Assembly: GCA_025358295.1 (NCBI GenBank)
Contig: JANYJY010000060.1
Coordinates: 1 to 64,000 of the forward strand
Length of the DNA stretch: 64,000 nucleotides
Origin: Gammaproteobacteria bacterium
GTDB taxonomy: Bacteria > Pseudomonadota > Gammaproteobacteria > Steroidobacterales > Steroidobacteraceae
Reading direction: 5' to 3'
The number at the start of each line of letters is the position of its first letter. The first letter of the stretch is position 1. Below, piece after piece: positions 37,112 through 45,961 of the stretch. A program made the position numbers and the translations under genes. Under the pieces are notes generated by a model, which was not told the origin of the DNA, made no database searches, and saw only the letters and a program-made list of their open reading frames with translations.

Positions 37112-38164
37112 TTGATCGATCGCTTAAGTTTTCTAAAAGGAGTTGCCGACGGTGGCGCTGTAAGTGCGGACGAAGAGCGGCTCATGCAGCTCTTCCAGAA
37201 TCGTGCGGGCTTGAAGAAGGCCTATGCCGATCTCAAGGATGAATTTCACCTGTTGCGCGATCGCCTCAAACAACAGGAAGGCACGACCATCCGCGTGCAG
37301 GAGCAGTTGGACGCGCTCGGTGACCTGCTCGGTGACCCGAAGACCGGCTACAGCGCCCTGGTGTTTTATCAGTTGCGCACTCTGTGGAAGACCTGCCATC
37401 AGCAGCTCTCGACGTTCACGACGGACCTGACGCGCCAGCAGGAGGCGCGTGAGGTTGCGAGGCACAAGGCGGATACCGAGATCGCCAAGAGCGCGCGGCT
37501 CGTGGATTTCGATGCACGCCTCGAGGCAGCATCGGTCGAGGCTGACTCGCAACGGCAGAATCTGGCCGCAATACAAAACGAGATAGGGCGGCTGACCGCG
37601 TTCTGGCACTACTTCAAGCGGCGTCGCCGTCAAAAATCGCTCGAGTCGTTGCGCAGCCAGGTGGCCATCGCTGACGCTGCGGTCGGCGACTTGAATGCAG
37701 AACGCCGTGCGATCGAGCAAGAGTCGGCCGTGGAATTTCCAGGCCTCTCGTTGATGGCACGCCGCAATATCAATCTTGCCATCATCAGTTTCGCGGAGCT
37801 GCTGTGCGAGAACGTCGATGCCTACGGGCTTGCTGCGCGCGCCAAGGAAGCGGTTGCGCGCAGAGTGCACGAGATGAACTTCGGCACGCGGACCGAGTGC
37901 GAGGGCTACATGCAGCGCGTGCAGCAGGCGCAGGCCGTAGTGGCGAATCCGAAGCAGATTACCGGCGCCCTGAAGGCGAAGCTCGAGCGTCTGCGTACCA
38001 CCTGTGAATACCGCAATAATGCCGACACGGTACCGACCGCCGACTCACTGGCGCCGCCCGCCGATTTGCCGGACCCGGGCAAGACCGCCAAGGCTCCGGC
38101 CGCAGCGGCATGGAACGTGCTCGCCGAGGACTACTGGGACCTGTATACGCTGCTGCTTCGCTAG
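37112..38164 (+). CDS. Hypothetical coiled-coil protein
   Basis: A 350-residue soluble protein that I do not recognise. The middle is rich in Glu/Lys/Arg/Gln/Ala with heptad-like leucines from about 28-60 and 105-220, so long coiled coils are likely. It has no signal peptide or membrane span. A proline/alanine linker at about 310-330 precedes the final WNVLAEDYWDLYTLLLR. The TTG start at 37112 is supported by AAGGCGGG a few bases upstream. It follows the DUF1249 gene by 64 bp and is convergent with prc. Base composition matches neighbours. Confidence 0.72.
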   Translation: MIDRLSFLKGVADGGAVSADEERLMQLFQNRAGLKKAYADLKDEFHLLRDRLKQQEGTTIRVQEQLDALGDLLGDPKTGYSALVFYQLRTLWKTCHQQLSTFTTDLTRQQEAREVARHKADTEIAKSARLVDFDARLEAASVEADSQRQNLAAIQNEIGRLTAFWHYFKRRRRQKSLESLRSQVAIADAAVGDLNAERRAIEQESAVEFPGLSLMARRNINLAIISFAELLCENVDAYGLAARAKEAVARRVHEMNFGTRTECEGYMQRVQQAQAVVANPKQITGALKAKLERLRTTCEYRNNADTVPTADSLAPPADLPDPGKTAKAPAAAAWNVLAEDYWDLYTLLLR

Positions 38165-38187
38165 CTCCCGGCCGCGCCAACCCAATC

Positions 38188-40320
38188 TCAGTGAATGTCG
38201 GTGCGGCTCGCCTGTGTGGGGCCGACTCGATGCGCAGGCGCCACCGCAAGATCGGCGGCGATCTGCGATGCCTCGTCCAGCAAGATTCCCGCCGCCGCGT
38301 CATCCTTGATTTCCTCCAGCGACTTCACCGGTTTCACCTCGTGCGCGGTCCGCCAGGCATTCTCGCGTGCCAGCCGATCGCTTTCCAGGTGCTGACGCTC
38401 CGCCTCGCGGGTCTTGATGTTCAGCGACAATGATTTCTGGCTGCGCATGGAGTTCAAGGCGGCTATGTCGTCGTGCAGATAACGGAAGTCGGCGCTGTTC
38501 GCCGTGCGATCGTCATGCAATTTTTGCAGGGCGGCCGCCGTCGATTTCAGATCGCTCGCGGCTCGAAAGTTCGCCGGTTCAATGTGATCCCAGGGCAGCG
38601 CGCGGTCGCGCGTGCTTTCACCGACTTCGTTGGCATCGATGAGAGAGGGCAGTGCGATATCGGGGGTCACGCCGCGGTCTTGAGTGCTTTCGCCGGTGAT
38701 CCGGTAGTATTTGCCGATGGTCACATTGAGCTGCCCGAGTTCGGGCTTGCGTCCGAAAACCGTGTAGTTGAGGGGGTGCGCGTTCTGCACCGTCCCCTTG
38801 CCGTAGGTCTGTTGACCGACGATGAGCGCGCGGCCGTAGTCCTGAATGGCGCCCGCGAATATCTCCGATGCAGAGGCGCTGAACCGATCCACGAGGACGA
38901 TCATGGGGCCGCTATAAAAGATCGACGGGTCCGGATCGTCGTCCACTTCGATGCGTCCAGTCGTATCGCGCAATTGCACCACCGGCCCACGATCGATGAA
39001 CAGACCGGTGAGGGATTCGGCCTCCGGCAGATAGCCCCCGCCGTTGGCGCGCAGATCCATGATCAGCACATCGGCGCCGTCCTTTTTCAATTCGCCGATC
39101 AGACGCTGCACGTCGCGAGTGGTGCTGCGGTAGTCCTTGGCGCCGGCGCGGCTGGCATCGTAATCTTGGTAGAAGCTCGGCACCGTGATGATTCCGACCT
39201 TCACATCGCGGCCGTTACGCTGCACCACCTTAATGGCCTTGTGCGAAGCCTGCGCCTCGAGCGACACGCGGTTGCGCGTGAATTCCACGATCTTTTGCGC
39301 CGAGCCGGGAGCTGCTCCCGCGGGCAGCAATTGCAGCCGCACGAGGGTGCCACCGGGGCCGCGAATCTTCTGGACCACGTCATCGAGCCGCCATCCGATC
39401 ACATCAAGCAGCTCTCCAGCCTTGCCTTCGCCGACCGCGGTAATTCGATCGTTGGCGGCGAGCTTGCCGCTGATTGCGGCGGGGCCGCCGGCAATGACGT
39501 CGATCACCGTAACGTAGTCGTCGGTCAGCTGCAGTGAGGCGCCGATGCCCTCGTAGCTCAAGCTCATTTGAATGTTGTATTCTTCGGAGTTGCGTGCCGA
39601 AAAATAATTCGAATGCGGATCCAACGACAGCACGAACGCATTCATGAATGCCTCGAATACGTCCTCGGGCTTGCTCTGATCCATGCGTTTCGCGACATGC
39701 TCATAGCGCTTACGCAACACATCGGCCGCTTCGCTCCATGGCTTGCCCGCGATGACCAGCGACAACTCGTCGTTCTTCACGCGCTTGCGCCATAGCTCGT
39801 TCATCTCGGCGGTGTTCGCCGGCCAAGGTTCCTTCTCGCGATCGAAATTAAAGGATTCATCTATGTCGAAATCCGGCTTCTTGGCCAGTTGTTCGACCGC
39901 ATAGGCCATGCGTTCGCGGCTGCGCTGCTGATAGCGGCGGAAGATGACGAAAGCAGGGTCCACGTCGCCGGCTTTGATGGCATCGTCAAGCTCATAGCGA
40001 TAGCGTTCGAATTCGGCGATGTCGCTTGCGTAAAAATAGCTTCGGCCGCCGTCGATGGCATCGAGATAGCGATCGAGGATCAAACTCGAGAGATGATCGT
40101 CGAGCGGTGCGCGCCGGTAATGTTCGCGGGCAATGATGTCCGCTACTCGGCGCGCGACATAGTTTTGCTGTTCCGTCGGCGCAAGCGCCGTCGCCGCCTG
40201 CGGAACGGCGGGCGAGGGCGTCATGGCCGCGCCCAACAATGCGGCAAGACCCACCGCACCCGCGCAGACGGCGGCGCCGGTAATCCAGCGGGAGCGAATG
40301 GTCCTATGCCTATTAGTCAT
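38188..40320 (-). CDS. prc: Tail-specific (carboxy-terminal processing) protease Prc
   Basis: Periplasmic S41 protease that trims lipoprotein, penicillin-binding protein and endopeptidase substrates. It has 710 residues from ATG 40320: a signal anchor at about 17-37, an N-terminal helical domain, a PDZ domain from about 235 (LSYEGIGASLQL) and the protease core. The catalytic pair is Ser483 in DRFSASASEIF and Lys508 in QTYGKGTVQ, the same 25-residue spacing as E. coli Ser452/Lys477. Upstream readings of the frame lack homology. Confidence 0.94.
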   Translation of the reverse strand: MTNRHRTIRSRWITGAAVCAGAVGLAALLGAAMTPSPAVPQAATALAPTEQQNYVARRVADIIAREHYRRAPLDDHLSSLILDRYLDAIDGGRSYFYASDIAEFERYRYELDDAIKAGDVDPAFVIFRRYQQRSRERMAYAVEQLAKKPDFDIDESFNFDREKEPWPANTAEMNELWRKRVKNDELSLVIAGKPWSEAADVLRKRYEHVAKRMDQSKPEDVFEAFMNAFVLSLDPHSNYFSARNSEEYNIQMSLSYEGIGASLQLTDDYVTVIDVIAGGPAAISGKLAANDRITAVGEGKAGELLDVIGWRLDDVVQKIRGPGGTLVRLQLLPAGAAPGSAQKIVEFTRNRVSLEAQASHKAIKVVQRNGRDVKVGIITVPSFYQDYDASRAGAKDYRSTTRDVQRLIGELKKDGADVLIMDLRANGGGYLPEAESLTGLFIDRGPVVQLRDTTGRIEVDDDPDPSIFYSGPMIVLVDRFSASASEIFAGAIQDYGRALIVGQQTYGKGTVQNAHPLNYTVFGRKPELGQLNVTIGKYYRITGESTQDRGVTPDIALPSLIDANEVGESTRDRALPWDHIEPANFRAASDLKSTAAALQKLHDDRTANSADFRYLHDDIAALNSMRSQKSLSLNIKTREAERQHLESDRLARENAWRTAHEVKPVKSLEEIKDDAAAGILLDEASQIAADLAVAPAHRVGPTQASRTDIH

Positions 40321-40415
40321 CACCGTACCTGATCTCCTGTAAACTCCGATCCCCAAAGTCCGTTCAAGGCTAGAGAAGCCCGTGCCTGCTAGCAAGTGTA
40401 TATGAGCCTCAAGGT

Positions 40416-40709
40416 ATGCGTCCGTTCACTGTTTTGATCGGTATTATTCTCGGATCTGCGGCATCGACTACCTTCGGACTGGGCGCCGTGCTGATCGTGT
40501 TCAGTGTTTTGGCCGGCGAACACCCCGATCTATCGCGGGAACTGCCGCGGCTCCTCTTGAGCCTGGCCGCATTCGGCATTTTGACCGCTGCCAGCGCCGG
40601 GAGTTTCCTGGGGCAGATAAAAGCCCGTCCGTGGCGCGGCTGGGCTCATTTGGCCACCGCCGCCTGCCTCAGCGCGGTAGTTTTTCTCTATTGGCCGAGA
40701 CGCAACTGA
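40416..40709 (+). CDS. Hypothetical small membrane protein
   Basis: A 97-residue protein with three hydrophobic segments (about 5-33, 46-66 and 77-92) and no recognisable family. ATG 40416 is divergent from prc. The M28 gene begins 19 bp after its stop, so they may be cotranscribed. The arginine-rich C terminus WPRRN suggests a cytoplasmic tail. Function cannot be inferred. Confidence 0.62.
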   Translation: MRPFTVLIGIILGSAASTTFGLGAVLIVFSVLAGEHPDLSRELPRLLLSLAAFGILTAASAGSFLGQIKARPWRGWAHLATAACLSAVVFLYWPRRN

Positions 40710-40728
40710 GCGAGGAGTGCGCGATATC

Positions 40729-42381
40729 ATGCGAATTCGTGGTGATTGGTGCACGTTGGCCGCCATGGGCCTATTGCTCGGGGGGTGCGCCGCAAACAGC
40801 AAGCTTCCGCCGCCGTCCACCGATATCGATGAAACCGCCTTTCGCATGCATGTCAGCAAGCTGGCTTCCGATGATTTCGAGGGCCGCAAGCCGGGTACCC
40901 CGGGGGAGGCCAAGACGGTCGCATACCTGGTCGAACAATTCCGCAAATTGGGCTTGAAGCCCGGCAATGGCGAGAGTTTCGTTCAGCAGGTGCCCATGGT
41001 GGAGATTCGGGCCGCCACCGGCGCCACGCTGACCGTCACGGGTGCGAGGGGCGCGGTGTCCCTCGCCTATGGCAGGGATATGGTGATTTGGAGCGCGCGC
41101 AGCGCGCCGCAGGCCGAGTTGCGCCACAGCGATCTCGTGTTCGTGGGCTACGGGATTGTTGCGCCGGAGTACGAATGGAACGACTACGCCGGCATCGACG
41201 TGCGTGGCAAGACGGTAGTGGTTTTGGCCAATGATCCCGGCTACGCCACGCGCGACCCCAAGGTGTTCCGCGGTGGCGCCATGAGTTACTTCGGTCGTTG
41301 GTCATACAAGGTCGAGGAGGCGGCGCGACAGGGCGCCGTCGGCGTGCTGCTGATTCACGATGGCGAGGCGACGGGATTCGGCTGGAATGTGGTGCAAAGC
41401 ACGTGGACCGGCGCGCAATTGACGTTGGCGTCGGTCGACGGCAATGCGGGTCGGGCCGCAGTGGAAGGCTGGATTCAGAAGGACGCGGCTCGAGGGATTT
41501 TTGCCGCGGCCGGCCTCGATTTGGCCGTCTCGTCCTCTGCCGCGCTCCACACGGGATTCAAGGCGATTCCCATGGGCTTGAAGGCTGATGCGCTGCTGAA
41601 CGACAGCGTGCGCCAGTTCAGCTCCAGCAACGTCGTCGCGTTCTGGCCCGGCAGCCGTCGCAAGACGGAATATGTCGTGTACGCGGCCCACTGGGATCAC
41701 CTCGGTCGCGACCCTGCGCTTCCGGGTCACAATATTTTCAATGGCGCTGTCGACAATGCGACGGGCGTCGCCGGACTGCTGGACTTGGCGCAATCCTTCG
41801 TCCGCACCAAGCCTGTGGCCGATCGCTCGATCGTTTTCCTCGCCGTGACGGGTGCGGAACCGGGATTGCTGGGTTCGCAATACTACGTCCAGAATCCGAT
41901 CTTCCCGCTGCGCGACACGGCTGTGGTGCTTGATTTGGACACCTTGCGCAACGGCGGACCGACGCGCGATTTGACCATATTCGATGCCGGCAATTCGGAC
42001 GTGGAGGAATTTGCGCGAGCGTCGGCACTGCTGCAGGGGCGCGAAATATCCGCCGAGCCCACGCCTGAGCAGGGTCTCTACTACCGGTCGGATTGCTTCA
42101 GCTTCGCTAACGCGGGCGTGCCTGCACTGTATGCGAAGGGCGGGCTCGACGATACGGCACGTGGGCCCGTTTGGGGCCGCGCCCAACTGGACGACTACAT
42201 GCTGCATCGCTATCGGCAGCCGAGCGATCAATATTCTGCGGACTGGGATGTGCGCAGCGCACTCGATGATCTTGCGCTCTACTACAGCGTCGGCAACCGC
42301 GTGGCGCACGCCCGCCGTTTCCCGCGCTGGAATCCGAACAGCGAGTTTCGAGTGAGCCGCGCGCGCGGTGTGGCGCCTTAA
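40729..42381 (+). CDS. M28-family peptidase homologue, lipoprotein, predicted inactive or altered
   Basis: A 550-residue lipoprotein (lipobox LLGGC) with a PA-like domain inserted in an M28 Zn-aminopeptidase fold. ATG 40729 has GAGGAG upstream. Ligands His321 (AAHWDHLG), Asp342 (VDNATG), Glu377 and Asp404 are kept. However, the usual TAEEQGLLGS is TGAEPGLLGS, so the general-base glutamate is Ala376. The usual SDHFSFA is SDCFSFA (Cys456), and the last ligand region YHQPSDEY is YRQPSDQY (Arg496). The overall sequence, including FNGAVDNATG and the tryptophan-rich C terminus, is otherwise typical. It is intact and not a decayed gene, so a pseudo-enzyme or changed mechanism is likely. Confidence 0.88.
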   Translation: MRIRGDWCTLAAMGLLLGGCAANSKLPPPSTDIDETAFRMHVSKLASDDFEGRKPGTPGEAKTVAYLVEQFRKLGLKPGNGESFVQQVPMVEIRAATGATLTVTGARGAVSLAYGRDMVIWSARSAPQAELRHSDLVFVGYGIVAPEYEWNDYAGIDVRGKTVVVLANDPGYATRDPKVFRGGAMSYFGRWSYKVEEAARQGAVGVLLIHDGEATGFGWNVVQSTWTGAQLTLASVDGNAGRAAVEGWIQKDAARGIFAAAGLDLAVSSSAALHTGFKAIPMGLKADALLNDSVRQFSSSNVVAFWPGSRRKTEYVVYAAHWDHLGRDPALPGHNIFNGAVDNATGVAGLLDLAQSFVRTKPVADRSIVFLAVTGAEPGLLGSQYYVQNPIFPLRDTAVVLDLDTLRNGGPTRDLTIFDAGNSDVEEFARASALLQGREISAEPTPEQGLYYRSDCFSFANAGVPALYAKGGLDDTARGPVWGRAQLDDYMLHRYRQPSDQYSADWDVRSALDDLALYYSVGNRVAHARRFPRWNPNSEFRVSRARGVAP

Positions 42382-42387
42382 GGCCGG

Positions 42388-42594
42388 CTAGCGTTTGCCG
42401 ATTCTGGCCCAGTTCTTTTTCCGGTCGAAACTACCGGAGGTGTTGTAGGGATCGAAACCCTGTTTCTCGTTCGCCGCCTTCACTGGGACGGCATTCAGGC
42501 GCAGCGCTTGCGCAACACTTGCATTACGCAACTCGCGTACGCCGAAGCTAAAATCCAAGTCATTCCGGCTCGCTGCCTTGTGATCGTTCGACAT
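42388..42594 (-). CDS. Small conserved-looking hypothetical protein
   Basis: A 68-residue basic soluble protein with ATG 42594 and GAGGA a few bases upstream. The C-terminal half, GFDPYNTSGSFDRKKNWARIGKR (cited as FDPYNTSGSFDRKK), resembles a small-protein family I have seen in xanthomonads and relatives, with no assigned function. It is convergent with the M28 gene, 6 bp apart. No secretion signal. Confidence 0.65.
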   Translation of the reverse strand: MSNDHKAASRNDLDFSFGVRELRNASVAQALRLNAVPVKAANEKQGFDPYNTSGSFDRKKNWARIGKR

Positions 42595-42806
42595 CGTCTT
42601 TCCTCGGCAAAAAAATCAAGCTCGCCAATCGCTCTTACTGCGTTTTTTGATAGTACGGACGCGTGTATGTTCCCAAATTGCGACAGCAATAAGCCTGCGG
42701 CATGGAGAAACTGTGACGCGCTTCAAGTCGATGAAGACATAAGGCGGAGGCGGCACAACTTAATGGGCGCGCCGCGGCCCAAGGCATCGAGCAGGGGGTG
42801 GAAATC

Positions 42807-44354
42807 TCAACCTATGCGGGCCAGCGTCCCTGATAGTTGCCGATTAAACGGCACCGAGCGGTTGCGGCCGCGTATCTTCGCGGTGTACAGCGCTTGATCG
42901 GCGGCTTTGATCAGATCTGCCACATTGTCGAACACCGTATCCGCGCCATGTGTGGCACAGCCGATCGAGATGGTCACCGTGGCGTGGTCGGAGCCGATGA
43001 CGTGGCCGGTGTTGCGGAAGGCCATCACGATGCGCTCGCAAATGCTGCGAGCCGTGTCGGCGTCGGTCGCGGGCAGCACCACGACGAATTCTTCCCCACC
43101 GTAGCGGGCTATCAAATCCGTCTCGCGGGTGTTGCCGCGCAGGATGCGCGCCGTCGCTTGCAGGATGCGGTCGCCGGCCTGGTGTCCGAAGTTGTCGTTG
43201 ATGCTCTTGAATTTATCCAAATCCGCAAAGGCAACGCTCAAGGGCCATTTGTGGCGCGTTGAGTTGTCGAACTCGCGGTTGATGAATTGATCGAGGTAGG
43301 CGCGATTGTAGACGCCGGTCAGTTCGTCGCGGCGGGTCGTTTCTTCGAGTTCCAGCGTGCGCGAGGAAGTGTCTTCCACCGCCGTGCGCAATGTATTGAT
43401 CTCGCGCAGCGTGTGCAGATTGCGCAGCATCAATACTTCGCGGGCCTGTTCGAGAATCAGTTCCGGATGCTGCTTGCCGAGCAGGTCGGCTTCGAAAATC
43501 GCTTCCGTCTCCGGAATCATCGCCCCGATTGTGCCCAGCACCTGGCCGAACGTCATTTTATCCAGACCGAGGCTGCGTTCCGCGCACAGCGCGGTCTCGG
43601 CGAATTGACGCTGCTCGGGAGCCAGCAAGAACAGATCCGCGATGGGTCCGGAGAGGGCGACACAGCGGTCGAATATCTGAGCGGGATCCGCGCTGAAACT
43701 CAATTCCAAGCGGTGGCTGTTTTTGATGGAGCGATGCAGTCGTTCGGGCAGGTGCCAGCCTTCCATCAGCCAGCCTCCGACGTGGGCGTGATCGACTTGC
43801 AGGCGTTTCTTTTCGTGCTCGGCAAGCGCCACGTGATTGCGTTGCAGCTGCCCTCCTTGCGCGTAGAGATCGGGTACGGCCTTGTCGAGCGCGAGCATGC
43901 CGACATCCTGGAGCAGCGCGGCCAGGAATATTTCTTCGGCCAGGGTTTGATGCATGGCATCGCCGAGCGCACGCGCGGCCGTGGCCGCCAATAGAGCGCG
44001 GCGCCAGTACAGATCATAGTTCAGGCCGTTCGACTTGCCGCCGCGCAGCGACTTCACCAGGGAGAAGCTCAAGGCAAGAGTCAGTGTGGCATTCAAGCCG
44101 AGCACCACCAACGCTTGACGCAGATTCTCGCTCTTGCGGCGCTGGGCATATAGGGGGGAATTTGCGATGCGCAGAATCTTGGTCGATAGGGCCGAGTCCA
44201 TGCTCAGGGCCTTGGCGACCTTGCCCATCTCGATGTCCGGATCTTGCGCGAGCTCGATAATGTGCGTCGCCACGCCGGGCGGCGACGGAAAATTTACTGA
44301 CTTTCGCAGATGAGCTTCAATCTCGGGATTCACGCGCAACGCTCCAACAGTCAC
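42807..44354 (-). CDS. HDOD-GGDEF diguanylate cyclase
   Basis: A 515-residue signalling protein. An N-terminal HDOD domain (about 20-215; FPSPPGVATHIIELAQDPDI, LVVLGLNATL, LLQDVGMLAL) is followed by a helical linker and a C-terminal GGDEF domain. The active-site motif is GGEEF at 419-423, and an inhibitory I-site RETD at 410-413 lies five residues upstream, so product feedback is expected. Catalysis of cyclic-di-GMP synthesis is therefore likely. It starts with GTG 44354, and no membrane span is visible. HDOD domains generally couple signalling to regulation; the input signal is unknown. Confidence 0.92.
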   Translation of the reverse strand: MTVGALRVNPEIEAHLRKSVNFPSPPGVATHIIELAQDPDIEMGKVAKALSMDSALSTKILRIANSPLYAQRRKSENLRQALVVLGLNATLTLALSFSLVKSLRGGKSNGLNYDLYWRRALLAATAARALGDAMHQTLAEEIFLAALLQDVGMLALDKAVPDLYAQGGQLQRNHVALAEHEKKRLQVDHAHVGGWLMEGWHLPERLHRSIKNSHRLELSFSADPAQIFDRCVALSGPIADLFLLAPEQRQFAETALCAERSLGLDKMTFGQVLGTIGAMIPETEAIFEADLLGKQHPELILEQAREVLMLRNLHTLREINTLRTAVEDTSSRTLELEETTRRDELTGVYNRAYLDQFINREFDNSTRHKWPLSVAFADLDKFKSINDNFGHQAGDRILQATARILRGNTRETDLIARYGGEEFVVVLPATDADTARSICERIVMAFRNTGHVIGSDHATVTISIGCATHGADTVFDNVADLIKAADQALYTAKIRGRNRSVPFNRQLSGTLARIG

Positions 44355-44416
44355 AACCGGATCAAAATCCGCTTATTCTTATTAGCGTCCCCGCGGCCGA
44401 GAACTTGAATCCCGAG

Positions 44417-44719
44417 TTAGGTTAAATGCGTCCCGGCGCGCCACCAGGCCTGCAGCGCCTTGAACAGCAAATAGAGGCCATAGGGGCCGAGGAACACGAT
44501 CCAGGAGGCTACCGATCCCTCGCCGAGTCCCACGAACAGGCTGTGATAGAGATGCCCAAGGCTGGCGCCCTCGTAGCGCCCCAGGGCCGTGGCGCCGGCG
44601 TAAAAGATCAGCACGGGCATCAGCCCCACGCCGGCTCCCAGACCTAGAAGGGCAATGGCTACTTCTACGGACCACGGGCTGGTCAGGCCAAGGCGCTTGA
44701 AAATGCTCCGGATCGTCAT
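44417..44719 (-). CDS. Hypothetical membrane protein
   Basis: A 100-residue protein with ATG 44719. Hydrophobic segments cover about 17-42 and 64-92, separated by a loop with GRYEGASLGHLYHSLF. It was not recognised. The frame stays open upstream to 44968 but that part overlaps the divergent gene at 44777 and is arginine/proline-rich noise. It is 62 bp upstream of the HDOD-GGDEF gene on the same strand. Confidence 0.6.
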   Translation of the reverse strand: MTIRSIFKRLGLTSPWSVEVAIALLGLGAGVGLMPVLIFYAGATALGRYEGASLGHLYHSLFVGLGEGSVASWIVFLGPYGLYLLFKALQAWWRAGTHLT

Positions 44720-44776
44720 GGGCGGGATTGTAAACGAAACCGGCCGTCGGCCGTCCAAGCGCTGTAGAATCACGCA

Positions 44777-45013
44777 ATGCGACCCTGGACTCCGCAGACG
44801 TTGTATGACGCCAAACCTTGGGCCTTCATCGGCATCGGGGTGGTTTTGGCGATCGGCATGATGCTGTGGTCCTTGTCGGCGGGGCTGTGGACGGTTTGGC
44901 GGGGACTGCTGTGCTTTGCGGGCGCCGCGCTGTCGATCGTCGGCGGAGCCACTTTGCAATTGCGACAAGATTATCGCGCCCGCAGCAAGTGGCGCCGAGA
45001 CACGCCGCCTTGA
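44777..45013 (+). CDS. Hypothetical small membrane protein
   Basis: A 78-residue protein with two hydrophobic segments (about 15-36 and 39-60) and a basic C-terminal tail. ATG 44777 is divergent from the membrane protein at 44719. Its stop overlaps the TTG start of the oxidoreductase gene, so the two are probably translated together. It was not recognised. Confidence 0.62.
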   Translation: MRPWTPQTLYDAKPWAFIGIGVVLAIGMMLWSLSAGLWTVWRGLLCFAGAALSIVGGATLQLRQDYRARSKWRRDTPP

Positions 45014-45960
45014 TACGTACTGCCGTGGTGGGTGTCGGCTACTTGGGCCGATTTCATGCGCAAAAATACGCCAGCCTGCCCAACTCGCACCTGGTGGGCG
45101 TCGCCGACCCCTCGGCCAACGCGCGCTCGGCGGTAGCCGCCGAGTTGGGCGTCGCGGCCTATGCCGATTATCGCGAACTGTTGGGACACGTCGATGCCGT
45201 CAGCATCGTCACCCCGACTCCGTTGCATTTCGAAGTCGCGAAGGACTTTCTCGATGCCGGCGCGAGCGTGCTGGTCGAGAAGCCGATGACGGTGACAGTG
45301 GCGGAGGGGGAGAGTCTCATCGAACTCGCGCGCCGCGCCAATCGAGTTTTACAGGTCGGCCACTTGGAACGCTTCAACGCCGCTGTTCTGGCGGTGCAAC
45401 CGACGCTCAGTGTGCCGCGCTTCATCGAGTCCGCGCGCCTGGCGCCTTTCAAGCACCGCGGTACGGAAGTCGATGTCGTGCTGGATTTGATGATCCACGA
45501 CATTGATCTGATTTTGAGCATCGTGCGCTCTCCGGTGGTGGCCGTCGATGCGATCGGCAGCAGCGTCTTTTCGCGTGAGGTCGATATCGCGAATGCGCGT
45601 TTGCGTTTTGCCAACGGCTGCGTTGCCAACGCAACCGCCAGCCGAGTGAGCATGAAGACCGAACGCAAACTGCGGCTGTTCCAGGATGACGCCTATATAT
45701 CGGTCGATCTGCAGCAAAAGGTGCTGACGGTGATTCGCAAGGGCGCCGGTGTCGGTGCGGACGGCATGCCGCAAGTCGCCATTGAGGAGAACAGCTACGA
45801 ACAGGGTGACGCGCTGAAGGACGAAATAGCGGCGTTCCTCGATTCCGTCGCGCTGGGCACAGCGCCGCTGGTGAGCGGCGAGGATGGGCTTCTCGCGTTG
45901 CGAACGGCGGTGAGCATTGCCGAGCAAGTGGCGAACGCGCGCCGTCAGTTCTCGGCTTAG
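45010..45960 (+). CDS. Gfo/Idh/MocA-family NAD(P)-dependent oxidoreductase
   Basis: A 316-residue sugar-type dehydrogenase. The Rossmann motif GVGYLGRFHA opens the protein, the catalytic-region EKP is present as LVEKPMTV, and the C-terminal half has LDLMIHDIDLI. TTG 45010 overlaps the preceding stop (TTGA); an in-frame start further upstream would lie inside the small membrane-protein gene. Family members act on nucleotide or free sugars. The IHDID pattern is also seen in UDP-GlcNAc 3-dehydrogenases (GnnA type), but no partner aminotransferase is next to it, so the substrate is left open. Confidence 0.9.
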   Translation: MIRTAVVGVGYLGRFHAQKYASLPNSHLVGVADPSANARSAVAAELGVAAYADYRELLGHVDAVSIVTPTPLHFEVAKDFLDAGASVLVEKPMTVTVAEGESLIELARRANRVLQVGHLERFNAAVLAVQPTLSVPRFIESARLAPFKHRGTEVDVVLDLMIHDIDLILSIVRSPVVAVDAIGSSVFSREVDIANARLRFANGCVANATASRVSMKTERKLRLFQDDAYISVDLQQKVLTVIRKGAGVGADGMPQVAIEENSYEQGDALKDEIAAFLDSVALGTAPLVSGEDGLLALRTAVSIAEQVANARRQFSA

Positions 45961-45961
45961 T

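Noticed and set aside
42595-42806. The 212-bp gap between the HDOD-GGDEF gene and the small basic protein
   Set aside because: Contains short open frames without ribosome sites and a weak TTGGGA/TACTAT pair on the minus strand; nothing strong enough to annotate.
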